Shown in pieces: positions 1-6,155 of a stretch of DNA of 64,000 nt. Made by a program: the position numbers and the translations under genes. The notes under the pieces are model-generated. The model was not told the origin of the DNA. It saw only the letters and a list, made by a program, of their open reading frames with translations, and made no database searches. This DNA is from UBA1412 sp964609795. GTDB lineage: Bacteria > Verrucomicrobiota > Verrucomicrobiia > Limisphaerales > UBA1412. The DNA lies in contig CAZSTC010000001.1 of the NCBI GenBank assembly GCA_964609795.1, positions 1-64,000 on the forward strand. Direction: 5' to 3'. The number at the start of each line of letters is the position of its first letter. Positions within the stretch are counted from its first letter, which is position 1.

Positions 1-877
1 GATCCATTATTTGACGTGGACGGGCATATCCGTTGTCGGTGGCGATTTGGCGTAGTGTTTGCTCGCCGGACGCTTTGATTCCCTGACTCCCTAACTGCTC
101 CAGAGCGTTACTGAGGAGAATACCCTGCTGTGTGCAGTATTGCTCGAGTGTCAGGGAGCCTGCACCACCACCGCCTCCTCCACCGGAGCCGCCGCCACCA
201 CCAAGACCTCTCCCCATTGAGCCTCGTTGCCCTGAATCCAGGTGAGTATCTCCTAGAATGATTTCATAAATTTCCTGGGGAGAATGTTTATATTTTTCTG
301 CAATTATCTGTACGATGGTTTTTTCGGTAAAGTCAGTAATTCCTGAAGCATGGAGACGCTCAATTGCGGTGGGTGTTTCTATCTGAGCCTCCCGAGCCAA
401 CTCTTCAAGCGTCAGGAGCTCGGCATGAGGAATGGGTGCTGCTTTGAGAGTGTCGGGCCAGCTTCTTCCGATCTTTTCTCTCAAGTTAATCCATTGAGCG
501 AAAGGAGGCAGGCTGAGCCGTGTTCCGAAATAGAAGCCCAGGCAGATCAATAGGGCGATAAGCCACTCCCAACGGAAACTAAACCGGGATGTTATTCGAT
601 TTTTTAAGTAGCTCAGAAGCGCCTTCCAGTTGAAGACCAGGTGCACAATGGAGCTGAAAATAAAAAGCAGCGAAAAACAGAGATGCAGCGCGTTCCACTC
701 GTTTTTGGTCAGTGTCAGAAGTGTCCAATGAGTCCAGTTGGCAATACGCCCCGGAGGAGACATGTAAAGGATAGAGCCGCTGAGAACCAGAATACAGAAA
801 GAAAGGACCACGACAAGAGAGGTAAGCGCTCTCCATGAGAAAGGTTTGCTCCGGGATGGTGCCTGCTTCTGCAGCAT
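1..877 (-). CDS. DUF4405-type membrane protein with Gly-rich linker (3' end outside window)
   Basis: The minus-strand frame is open from an ATG at 877 (an in-frame TGA lies about 36 nt upstream) to the window edge, giving about 292 residues. The N-terminal 120 residues contain hydrophobic helices. One carries two histidines 14 apart (NALHLCFSLLFIFSSIVH), a spacing used by bis-His b-type haem proteins and seen in DUF4405 proteins. A third membrane segment follows near residues 125-140. The soluble C-terminal part has two similar ~50-residue units (LTLEELAREAQIETPTAIER and LTLEQYCTQQGILLSNALEQ) separated by a poly-Gly linker at about 218-238. It lies 20 nt after the ZIP gene, so the two are probably cotranscribed. 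A role as a membrane cytochrome-like redox partner is inference. Confidence 0.75.
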   Translation of the reverse strand, partial: MLQKQAPSRSKPFSWRALTSLVVVLSFCILVLSGSILYMSPPGRIANWTHWTLLTLTKNEWNALHLCFSLLFIFSSIVHLVFNWKALLSYLKNRITSRFSFRWEWLIALLICLGFYFGTRLSLPPFAQWINLREKIGRSWPDTLKAAPIPHAELLTLEELAREAQIETPTAIERLHASGITDFTEKTIVQIIAEKYKHSPQEIYEIILGDTHLDSGQRGSMGRGLGGGGGSGGGGGGGAGSLTLEQYCTQQGILLSNALEQLGSQGIKASGEQTLRQIATDNGYARPRQIMD

Positions 878-896
878 ACTTGTTGAGGCTACTGAA

Positions 897-1865
897 TCAG
901 GAGTTCTGAGTCAAGATAAGACATTGTGACGAGGTTAAGGATTTTTGAATCAGGGTGTGCTCATGCAAATGTTCTTGCGATTCATGAGCTGCGTCCGCCG
1001 GATGCCCAAAGTATCCCAGCAGAAACGCAACGGTTAAACCGATCAGGAGAGAAAAGGTCAGTTTCAGTCTGTCGTGTGCATGGAATTGCAATTCCGGGAG
1101 CAGATCAGCACAAGCGATACATAGAAAAGTGCCCGCACAAAAAGCCAGGGCATTGCCTTGGAAGACCGGATGCGCCTGGGTTATTGAGGCGATTCCCATA
1201 TAAAAAAACAGAGCTGCAAGAGGGGTTACGAGCGCGAAGAGCAGATTGACCACCTGTTGCATTGAGCGGGAGCATCCTTCAGAGGTCATCAGTGTCGAGA
1301 TAGCCGCAGCTCCAAAAGGTTTGTGCAGAATGACAGCCAGTGCAACTCCCAGTCCGGTCCAAATACTTTGCGTTGGATGAATAGTGAAAGTGGCGGCTGT
1401 GGCCAGCACGATTCCGTCAACCAGGGAGTGAAGAGATAGACCCACCGCGGTGCCAAACCAGGAGATACCTTTATGAGCTGCTGCGTGTGAATGGGGTAGG
1501 GTCGGAGTGTCTTGGGGGTGATCCTTTATTGAGCTGTCGGTGGCTTGAGGTTTGGGGGCATAATCCGATTCCAGAGAGTGATGGTGGTGGTAAAGGAACA
1601 GTCTCTGAAGGAAGAACATTAATAGAAAGCCACATAATACCCACCGCATGGTTCCGGCTGGCGAGTGGTTTTGATGGATTGCATGGGGGATAAAGTTCAA
1701 CAGGCCTATCCCCAGCATCAAACCTGCCACAGCGCTCAAAGCGATTTGTAAGCGAGTGTGGTTCAGTCGTAGAGCCAGGATAAACCAGCCCCCCATCAGG
1801 GCGATCAGAAAGACCGCTACGCAATAGATGAAGAGCATGAGTGAGGGTGTCAAGAGTGTGTCCAT
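897..1865 (-). CDS. ZIP family divalent metal transporter
   Basis: A 322-residue polytopic membrane protein with about eight hydrophobic segments. The ZIP metal-binding signatures are present: HSLVDG in the fourth core helix (family form HNxxDG) and ILHKPFGAA in the fifth (family form HExPxxx). Histidine-rich loops (YHHHHSLES and a HPQ...LPHSHAAAH segment) sit between TM3 and TM4, as is usual for the variable ZIP cytosolic loop, with another His-rich stretch near the C-terminus. The likely role is uptake of zinc, iron or manganese across the inner membrane. The glutamate of the TM5 motif is replaced by lysine, which may change metal preference. It sits between the DUF5320-type genes and the DUF4405 gene on the same strand. 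Confidence 0.85.
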   Translation of the reverse strand: MDTLLTPSLMLFIYCVAVFLIALMGGWFILALRLNHTRLQIALSAVAGLMLGIGLLNFIPHAIHQNHSPAGTMRWVLCGFLLMFFLQRLFLYHHHHSLESDYAPKPQATDSSIKDHPQDTPTLPHSHAAAHKGISWFGTAVGLSLHSLVDGIVLATAATFTIHPTQSIWTGLGVALAVILHKPFGAAAISTLMTSEGCSRSMQQVVNLLFALVTPLAALFFYMGIASITQAHPVFQGNALAFCAGTFLCIACADLLPELQFHAHDRLKLTFSLLIGLTVAFLLGYFGHPADAAHESQEHLHEHTLIQKSLTSSQCLILTQNS

Positions 1866-1920
1866 ATTTCTATATTTCTATTTCAGCTTTACAATCAGCG
1901 CGTTGCTGGTTTGTAAGGTT

Positions 1921-1965
1921 AGTTCGGGAGATGAGTTCTTTAATGGTGAAACCATCTCCCGAACT
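1921..1965. terminator. Inverted repeat between ZIP and DUF5320 genes, possible terminator or attenuator
   Basis: A perfect 13-bp inverted repeat (AGTTCGGGAGATG at 1921-1933, complement at 1953-1965) with a 19-nt loop lies just after the stop of the minus-strand DUF5320-type gene. The U-tract is weak, so it may be an attenuator separating the upstream NifX/DUF89/DUF5320 unit from the ZIP-DUF4405 pair. Confidence 0.5.
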
Positions 1966-1978
1966 GTTTAAAAACCGT

Positions 1979-2347
1979 TTATTGGTTTTTCGCTAATTGA
2001 GCCAGCTGCAGCCCGATTTTTTCCAGGCTCTGGCTTAATCCCTCTACTTGCTTTTGGAGGTTATTGAATTTTTGCTCCATAGAGTTCTCCTCCGTCGTTC
2101 CGGGAACGGCGGGTGAAGGAGGTTCCGGCGTTATGGCAGCCTGATTCCAAGAGGGCATGGCATTACCTTGAAAGCGGCGAGCTCCGCGTCCCCAGCCTCT
2201 TCCGCCACCTTGGCCTCCACCCCAAGCTCTTCCTCCGCCCATCGGGGCCGAGGTCCAACCGGGTTGATTATTTCCTGCGCAATAGCCTGCGCCGCGACCG
2301 CTCATCGGTCCTTGGCCCATAGGGCCTGTTCTATCTCCACCTGGCAT
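1979..2347 (-). CDS. DUF5320-type Gly-rich protein with C-terminal coiled coil
   Basis: 122 residues. The N-terminus has the signature of the DUF5320 family (MPGGDRTGPMGQGPMSGRGA followed by GYCAG). A Gly/Arg/Trp-rich low-complexity stretch follows (about 35-60), then a Pro-rich linker. The last ~40 residues form a heptad-like helix (MEQKFNNLQKQVEGLSQSLE). The start at 2347 is supported by a good Shine-Dalgarno (GAAAGGA). Genes of this family commonly neighbour NifX/NifB-like iron-molybdenum cofactor proteins and Mrp-type ATPases in anaerobes, as here. The biochemical role is not established. Confidence 0.75.
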   Translation of the reverse strand: MPGGDRTGPMGQGPMSGRGAGYCAGNNQPGWTSAPMGGGRAWGGGQGGGRGWGRGARRFQGNAMPSWNQAAITPEPPSPAVPGTTEENSMEQKFNNLQKQVEGLSQSLEKIGLQLAQLAKNQ

Positions 2348-2443
2348 AATTTAATTCCTTTCGTTTGTAGGTTGTTATATTCGATTTTTACAGGGAAAAG
2401 CTTCTCCGGTTAAGGAGGGTAATGGCTCTTTCTGTTTCACTTT

Positions 2444-2683
2444 TTAGCCTTGAGACTGGCCACGTCCGCGCCCTTGGCCGCGCCCCTGACCTTGTCCCCG
2501 GCCTCCACCACCTCCCATGCCGCGACCCATGCCGCGGCCTCCGCCGGAGGCTCCGCCCTGATTCTGACCCTGGGCCTGGCCTTGACCACGACCTTGGCCG
2601 CGACCGCCTCCACAGGGTCCCATTCCTTTACCGGATCTGGGTCCTTGACCCATTGGTCCGGTTCCATCTCCCATTGGTGCCAT
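2444..2683 (-). CDS. Small DUF5320-like Gly/Gln/Arg-rich protein
   Basis: 79 residues, starting MAPMGDGTGPMGQGPRSGKG, clearly related to the first 25 residues of the neighbouring 122-residue protein. The rest is almost entirely G, Q and R with a single cysteine (GPCGGG). It starts 3 nt after the stop of the DUF89 gene, and its Shine-Dalgarno (AGAAAGGA) overlaps that gene's end, so the two are translationally linked. The sequence suggests a disordered protein. The function is unknown. The opposite strand is also open because of the GC-rich repeats, but this frame carries the recognisable motif. Confidence 0.65.
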   Translation of the reverse strand: MAPMGDGTGPMGQGPRSGKGMGPCGGGRGQGRGQGQAQGQNQGGASGGGRGMGRGMGGGGGRGQGQGRGQGRGRGQSQG

Positions 2684-2686
2684 TTT

Positions 2687-3586
2687 TTATCCTTTCTGAT
2701 TTGGGTTATTGTTTTGAATTACCGTCTCGGCCGGAACCCGTTGATTCTCGGCTTCAGAAGCGGTAAAAGTATTCTTATTAACGACCAGGCTTCCCACTTC
2801 ACTGCCAATATGGTTACCAACCAGAGGGCATTTTACCTTGAGAAGGAAGTAGATCGGGCGTGGATAGCCCTCCAGAGTTTCATAGTTAGCCTGGCCTTTG
2901 GCTATGACCATATCAGCCTTTTTAAATCGTTCGACGAACTCGGGGCTGCAGTAATCGAGTAGAGTGCCCGGGCCATCATTGCCGTTATCAATTACCTGAC
3001 ATAATTCGGTTAAACCCGCTGCCTGTGCATCTTCCATCAGCGCATCATTGATGGCTGGCCCCGCTTTTACCACCACGGTGATATGTTCCGGGTTCAGGAG
3101 TTCAATAAACAATCGGTCAAAGATCAGCTCTCCGGCATTATCGGCCAAATAAAGAATGTCTTTGGCATTGGCTAAAGCACTGAGGAATTCTCCGATATCG
3201 CCCATCAGGGGAGAGTGATAGGATTTTTCCAGTATGGAGGGAATATCCGAAGTTTTCAGGATCGCGTTGACTCCGTAATCAATGATGTTGCCCGCGATAG
3301 CCATGCGTACTGCATTGACCAGGGGAGCATCGGATTTGAGAATTATTTCTTTCCACTTCGGGTAGAGCTCCCATGCCATGCGATTGGATTCGCGTTTGAT
3401 TTGGAGATAGGGGTCATTCTGCCCCGTATATTTCCGTACTTGTCGATAGATCCATTGACTGAGCAGAGGGGCCTGCCTTAAATTCAGATTACTGGCATAG
3501 CTGAGGGTTTCACGCAGGACTTTTTCCTGAATGGCCTCGTCTGATGTGACCATCCGAGTGACCATCAAGCTTTGACGGACAAGGCA
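2687..3586 (-). CDS. DUF89 (ARMT1-like) metal-dependent phosphatase-type protein, 5' end in assembly gap
   Basis: 299 residues are visible from a cysteine at the gap edge to the stop. The DUF89 core is present: LYLADNAGELIFDR with the metal-binding Asp-Asn, a VIDNGNDGPGTLL segment, and VIAKGQANYETL. The family comprises metal-dependent (Mn, Co or Ni) phosphatases proposed to act in damage control. The opening CLVRQSLMVTRMVTSDEA matches the usual N-terminal CxxRQ element, so only about 8-15 residues plus the start codon are missing. Bacterial members often sit beside NifX-like and DUF5320 genes. The substrate is unknown. Confidence 0.8.
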   Translation of the reverse strand, partial: CLVRQSLMVTRMVTSDEAIQEKVLRETLSYASNLNLRQAPLLSQWIYRQVRKYTGQNDPYLQIKRESNRMAWELYPKWKEIILKSDAPLVNAVRMAIAGNIIDYGVNAILKTSDIPSILEKSYHSPLMGDIGEFLSALANAKDILYLADNAGELIFDRLFIELLNPEHITVVVKAGPAINDALMEDAQAAGLTELCQVIDNGNDGPGTLLDYCSPEFVERFKKADMVIAKGQANYETLEGYPRPIYFLLKVKCPLVGNHIGSEVGSLVVNKNTFTASEAENQRVPAETVIQNNNPNQKG

Positions 3587-3686
3587 NNNNNNNNNNNNNN
3601 NNNNNNNNNNNNNNNNNNNNNNNNNNNNNNNNNNNNNNNNNNNNNNNNNNNNNNNNNNNNNNNNNNNNNNNNNNNNNNNNNNNNNN
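3587..3686. other. Assembly gap (100 N)
   Basis: Exactly 100 unknown bases, so probably a placeholder of arbitrary length. The reading frame is open across it by chance, joining two unrelated families (NifX-like upstream, DUF89 downstream). The flanks share no sequence, so real DNA is missing. From family lengths the missing piece should hold roughly the last 50-65 residues of the NifX-like protein and the DUF89 start, so the true gap is likely longer than 100 bp. This length is inference. Confidence 0.95.
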
Positions 3687-3871
3687 CAAATCAGAATATC
3701 CACACCAGAGTGTCTCAGGTCAGCCACGAGCGAATTGGGCGAGGAGTGTTCAATAAGAACCTCCTGATGACTGACCTGGATATTCTCCTCGCAGTGAACA
3801 ATCCAAAAACGAGTCGCCACATCCAGCACAGGGGAAACACGCCCCATCCAAGTTGGAATACCAACTACCAC
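3687..3871 (-). CDS. NifX/MTH1175-like dinitrogenase Fe-Mo cofactor family protein, 3' end in gap
   Basis: 61 residues from a GTG start at 3871; an in-frame TGA lies five codons upstream. The opening MVVGIPTWMGRVSPVLDVAT matches the NifX/NifB C-terminal-like family (typical form GRVSPVFDxA). The visible part ends at VDILI, just before the usual CGG/CGA motif, so the second half lies in the gap. Related small proteins, including the orange protein of Desulfovibrio, bind metal-sulfur clusters. It is the first gene of the minus-strand unit and lies about 110 nt downstream of a candidate sigma-54 promoter. Confidence 0.75.
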
Positions 3872-3990
3872 GAATGAGGGAAGAGCTCAAAGGATGCCAG
3901 GAGCGAAAAAATAGGGGAAAAATATATTTATAAATATCTAATAATAAGTATATTATAAAATACTATAAATCTTTAAATCGATAAAAAGGG

Positions 3991-4006
3991 TCCAATTTTT
4001 GTGCCC
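3991..4006 (-). promoter_or_regulatory. Candidate sigma-54 (-24/-12) promoter for the NifX-like/DUF89 unit
   Basis: The minus-strand sequence is GGGCACAAAAATTGGA. It matches the sigma-54 consensus TGGCAC-N5-TTGC(A/T) at the GG element and at spacing (12 nt from the first G of GG to the G of the -12 element), with G in place of C in the last dinucleotide. It lies between the 15-bp palindrome at 4023-4037 and the NifX-like start at 3871, and a sigma-54 activator gene is adjacent. Confidence 0.45.
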
Positions 4007-4022
4007 TTTATTCGGGTGAAGT

Positions 4023-4037
4023 ATTGCAAAATGCAAT
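4023..4037. promoter_or_regulatory. 15-bp palindromic operator copy 1 (ATTGCAAAATGCAAT)
   Basis: Inverted repeat ATTGCA-N3-TGCAAT. The same sequence, or its complement, recurs at 5401-5415 and 5432-5446. This copy lies 3' of the activator gene and about 17 bp upstream of the candidate sigma-54 promoter, where an upstream activating site would be expected. Confidence 0.6.
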
Positions 4038-4041
4038 GCTT

Positions 4042-5376
4042 TTAAACCTCTTCACTATTAGAAAAATCCGGACGAGTTTTTAAGGTCTTCATTTTTCGAA
4101 AGAGAGTGCTGGGGTTGATTCCCAGCTCTTTAGCGACTCGTGTTTTGTTGCCTCTGTTGCGTTTCAATGATTCCCGGATCATCATTTTTTCCATCGCATT
4201 GAGTGTCATCGGGACAGAGCCAGAGGTATAACCGGTAGCTGAAGCGGTACGCAAATTCGGAGGCAAATGTTGCATTTCAATGAGACCTCCCTGGCAAAGA
4301 ACGAAGGCATGTTCGATGATATTTTGCAGTTCGCGGATATTTCCCGGGAAATCGTATTCCATGAGACGGCTCAGAACATAGGGGGAGACATCGCAAATAT
4401 CTTTCCCCTGCAAGCAATTAAAATGGGTGATGAAATGCTCGGTCAGCAGGGGGATATCCTCCCTGCGTTCACGTAAGGGAGGGAGTTCTATACGGATGAC
4501 ATTGATTCGGTAGAAAAGGTCTTCCCTGAATTTGTTATCCCGAACCAGACTCTCCAGAGATTTATTGGTTGCAGCCATGAATCTGGCGTTGGTCGTTACC
4601 GGTTCGAGCGAGCCCAGCGGCTCATACGTTTTTTCCTGAAGGACGCGGAGCAAGCGGACCTGCATGGCCGGAGAAATATCGCCTATTTCATCCAAAAATA
4701 GGGTACCGTCCTGAGCCAAAGCCAAACGGCCGGGTTTATCTTTACGTGCATCGGTAAAGGCTCCCGCTTTATAGCCAAATAACTCGGATTCCAGCAATGT
4801 ATCCGGGAGAGCACCGCAATTGAGAGCTACCAATTTTTTGGATCGCTGTTTGGACATGTTATGTATTGCTCTGGCAATCAGTTCTTTTCCCGTTCCGCTT
4901 TCACCTTCAATGAGTACAGTGCTTTGTCCCTGAGCGACGGCAGGGAGCAGGTCAAAGATTTTGCGCATAACAGGGCTGCGACCGATAATTCCGGCAAATT
5001 GATTCTGTTCCTGAACCCGACGATGAAGCTCTTCGACCGCCCGTAAATCTCTGAAGCTTTCCACCCCACCCAGAATGTTGCCCTGATCATCTTTGAGAAC
5101 TGCAGTGGAGATACTGACCGGGATTTTTGCCCCTTTGGCATTCACGATATAAACAACCTTATTGATGATGGGCTGACCTGTAGCGAGGGTTCGTTTCAAT
5201 GCGCAGCCACTTTCACAAATACTTGTCCGGAAGACGTCACAGCAACGGCGTCCGATCGCTTCTGCCTGTTCAATATGGGTGATTTGTTCAGCAGCCTTGT
5301 TGAAGGAGCGAATACACCAGTTGTTATCGACCGTGAAAATTCCATCCGGGATGCAATCCAGCAGTTCTTTCTGCAT
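4042..5376 (-). CDS. Sigma-54-dependent transcriptional activator: PAS, AAA+, Fis-type HTH; OrpR-like
   Basis: 444 residues from the ATG at 5376. The PAS domain (about 1-105) contains a cysteine cluster C45-C46-x7-C54-x3-C58 suited to an Fe-S cluster or redox sensing. The AAA+ domain has Walker A GESGTGKE (158-165), the sigma-54 contact loop as GAFTDA (205-210, a variant of GAFTGA), and Walker B TLFLDEIGD. A Fis-type HTH ends the protein (KTRVAKELGINPSTLFRKMK). The longer reading begins at a TTG inside a palindrome at 5432-5446 and is unlikely. The ATG at 5376 has GAAGAAGG just upstream. It probably activates the downstream NifX-like/DUF89 unit. OrpR, the regulator of the Desulfovibrio orange-protein operons, has the same architecture and an Fe-S PAS domain; that link is inference. 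Confidence 0.85.
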   Translation of the reverse strand: MQKELLDCIPDGIFTVDNNWCIRSFNKAAEQITHIEQAEAIGRRCCDVFRTSICESGCALKRTLATGQPIINKVVYIVNAKGAKIPVSISTAVLKDDQGNILGGVESFRDLRAVEELHRRVQEQNQFAGIIGRSPVMRKIFDLLPAVAQGQSTVLIEGESGTGKELIARAIHNMSKQRSKKLVALNCGALPDTLLESELFGYKAGAFTDARKDKPGRLALAQDGTLFLDEIGDISPAMQVRLLRVLQEKTYEPLGSLEPVTTNARFMAATNKSLESLVRDNKFREDLFYRINVIRIELPPLRERREDIPLLTEHFITHFNCLQGKDICDVSPYVLSRLMEYDFPGNIRELQNIIEHAFVLCQGGLIEMQHLPPNLRTASATGYTSGSVPMTLNAMEKMMIRESLKRNRGNKTRVAKELGINPSTLFRKMKTLKTRPDFSNSEEV

Positions 5377-5400
5377 AACCTTCTTCAAGGTACCGGGAGA

Positions 5401-5415
5401 ATTGCAAAATGCAAT
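5401..5415. promoter_or_regulatory. 15-bp palindromic operator copy 2 (ATTGCAAAATGCAAT)
   Basis: Identical to the site at 4023-4037. It lies 25 bp upstream of the activator's ATG at 5376, in the likely leader or promoter. It is centred 31 bp (about three helical turns) from copy 3, which suggests cooperative binding, probably autoregulation by the activator. Confidence 0.6.
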
Positions 5416-5431
5416 AGCTATTTCATTATAT

Positions 5432-5446
5432 ATTGCATTTTGCAAT
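5432..5446. promoter_or_regulatory. 15-bp palindromic operator copy 3 (ATTGCATTTTGCAAT)
   Basis: The exact reverse complement of copies 1 and 2. It contains the TTG that would extend the activator frame by 23 residues, which argues that this extension is not translated. Confidence 0.6.
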
Positions 5447-5603
5447 TTAATGCCCGCCGAGGAAGTCGTCTGGTGCAGCCCTGTATACCCGGATTATGTC
5501 CCCTGAATGGGCCTCAAGAGGTTATTTCTCGGCGAAAACCGCTGCCGTAAAATTTCGGTGCCGGCGGGGCAAAATAAAAATTTTTGAAAAAGAAAAAACA
5601 TCC

Positions 5604-5632
5604 TTTACAGGGGGGAGTATTACTGCTCTAAT
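5604..5632 (+). promoter_or_regulatory. Candidate sigma-70-type promoter for the lipoprotein gene
   Basis: TTTACA, a 17-bp spacer and TCTAAT (one mismatch each to TTGACA and TATAAT). Transcription would begin around 5639, leaving only about 5-8 nt before the ATG codons at 5644/5647, so the mRNA would be almost leaderless. If so, the match could be coincidental. Confidence 0.4.
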
Positions 5633-5643
5633 GAGCGCGGTTT

Positions 5644-6081
5644 ATGATGAGTGCTGTTAAAACATTGCCTTTAGTGATTGCACTGGCGGGTGCGGTTGTC
5701 CTCACCGGGTGTGAGGGTCCTGCTACCAAGATGGGGCGTGGTATTTCCAATACGGGAGAACTCCTTCGTTGGGGTGAGCTGCGCTATGAAATGGAGCAGG
5801 GGGCTGTCTGGGATGGCCGTAGCGGTGTGACCAAAGGTTTTCTGAAGGGTTTTTGCCGCTCTCTGGCCCGTACGGGTGTTGGAGTTGCTGAGATCGTGAG
5901 TAGTCCTTTTGGTCCTTATGATAAGGGGCTTATGTACCCTGCATATCCTCGCTATCCGGATAACTACACCCCGACCCCTATGGCTGACACCATGTGGGAT
6001 CCGGGTTCTGATATCGGTTTCGGCCCTCGTGGAGACGTGGTTCCGTTTATCCCGGGTAGCCGCTTCAGTGTTTTTAAATAA
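5644..6081 (+). CDS. Lipoprotein resembling exosortase-associated TIGR04073 family
   Basis: 145 residues. A signal peptide with lipobox VLTGC (Cys at residue 23) predicts an exported lipoprotein anchored after signal peptidase II cleavage. The mature part has the pattern KMGRGISNTGELLRWGELRY, then GFLKGFCRSLARTGVGVAEI and SSPFGPYDKGLMYPAYPRY. This resembles the TIGR04073 family of exosortase-associated proteins common in Verrucomicrobiota (a short basic GRG..N segment, G-rich helices, and a Pro/Tyr-rich end). Two ATGs occur in tandem (5644, 5647). It stands alone between the activator and ispE, followed by a terminator. Its function is unknown. The family call is from memory of the pattern. 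Confidence 0.7.
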   Translation: MMSAVKTLPLVIALAGAVVLTGCEGPATKMGRGISNTGELLRWGELRYEMEQGAVWDGRSGVTKGFLKGFCRSLARTGVGVAEIVSSPFGPYDKGLMYPAYPRYPDNYTPTPMADTMWDPGSDIGFGPRGDVVPFIPGSRFSVFK

Positions 6082-6106
6082 AAGAGAGTATCTCTTTTGC
6101 TAAAGA

Positions 6107-6150
6107 CCGCCCGGTCCCTGGCTGATGCCTTGGCCGGGCGGCTTGTATTA
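6107..6150 (+). terminator. Rho-independent terminator after lipoprotein gene
   Basis: Stem CCGCCCGG (6107-6114) with CCGGGCGG (6134-6141), then a T-rich run, ending a few nt before ispE. Confidence 0.7.
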
Positions 6151-6155
6151 TTTCT

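Noticed and set aside
1082..1095. 14-bp palindrome GGAATTGCAATTCC
   Set aside because: It is inside the ZIP coding region and differs from the TTGCA-N3-TGCAA operator pattern.
2422..2962. Plus-strand ORFs of 114 and 170 codons over the DUF5320-like and DUF89 genes
   Set aside because: They arise from GC-rich Gly repeats read in antisense; the minus frame has recognisable family motifs and Shine-Dalgarno sites.
5377..5445. N-terminal 23 residues of the longer sigma-54 activator reading frame
   Set aside because: They are encoded by two operator-like palindromes and begin at a TTG inside one; the ATG at 5376 is preferred.
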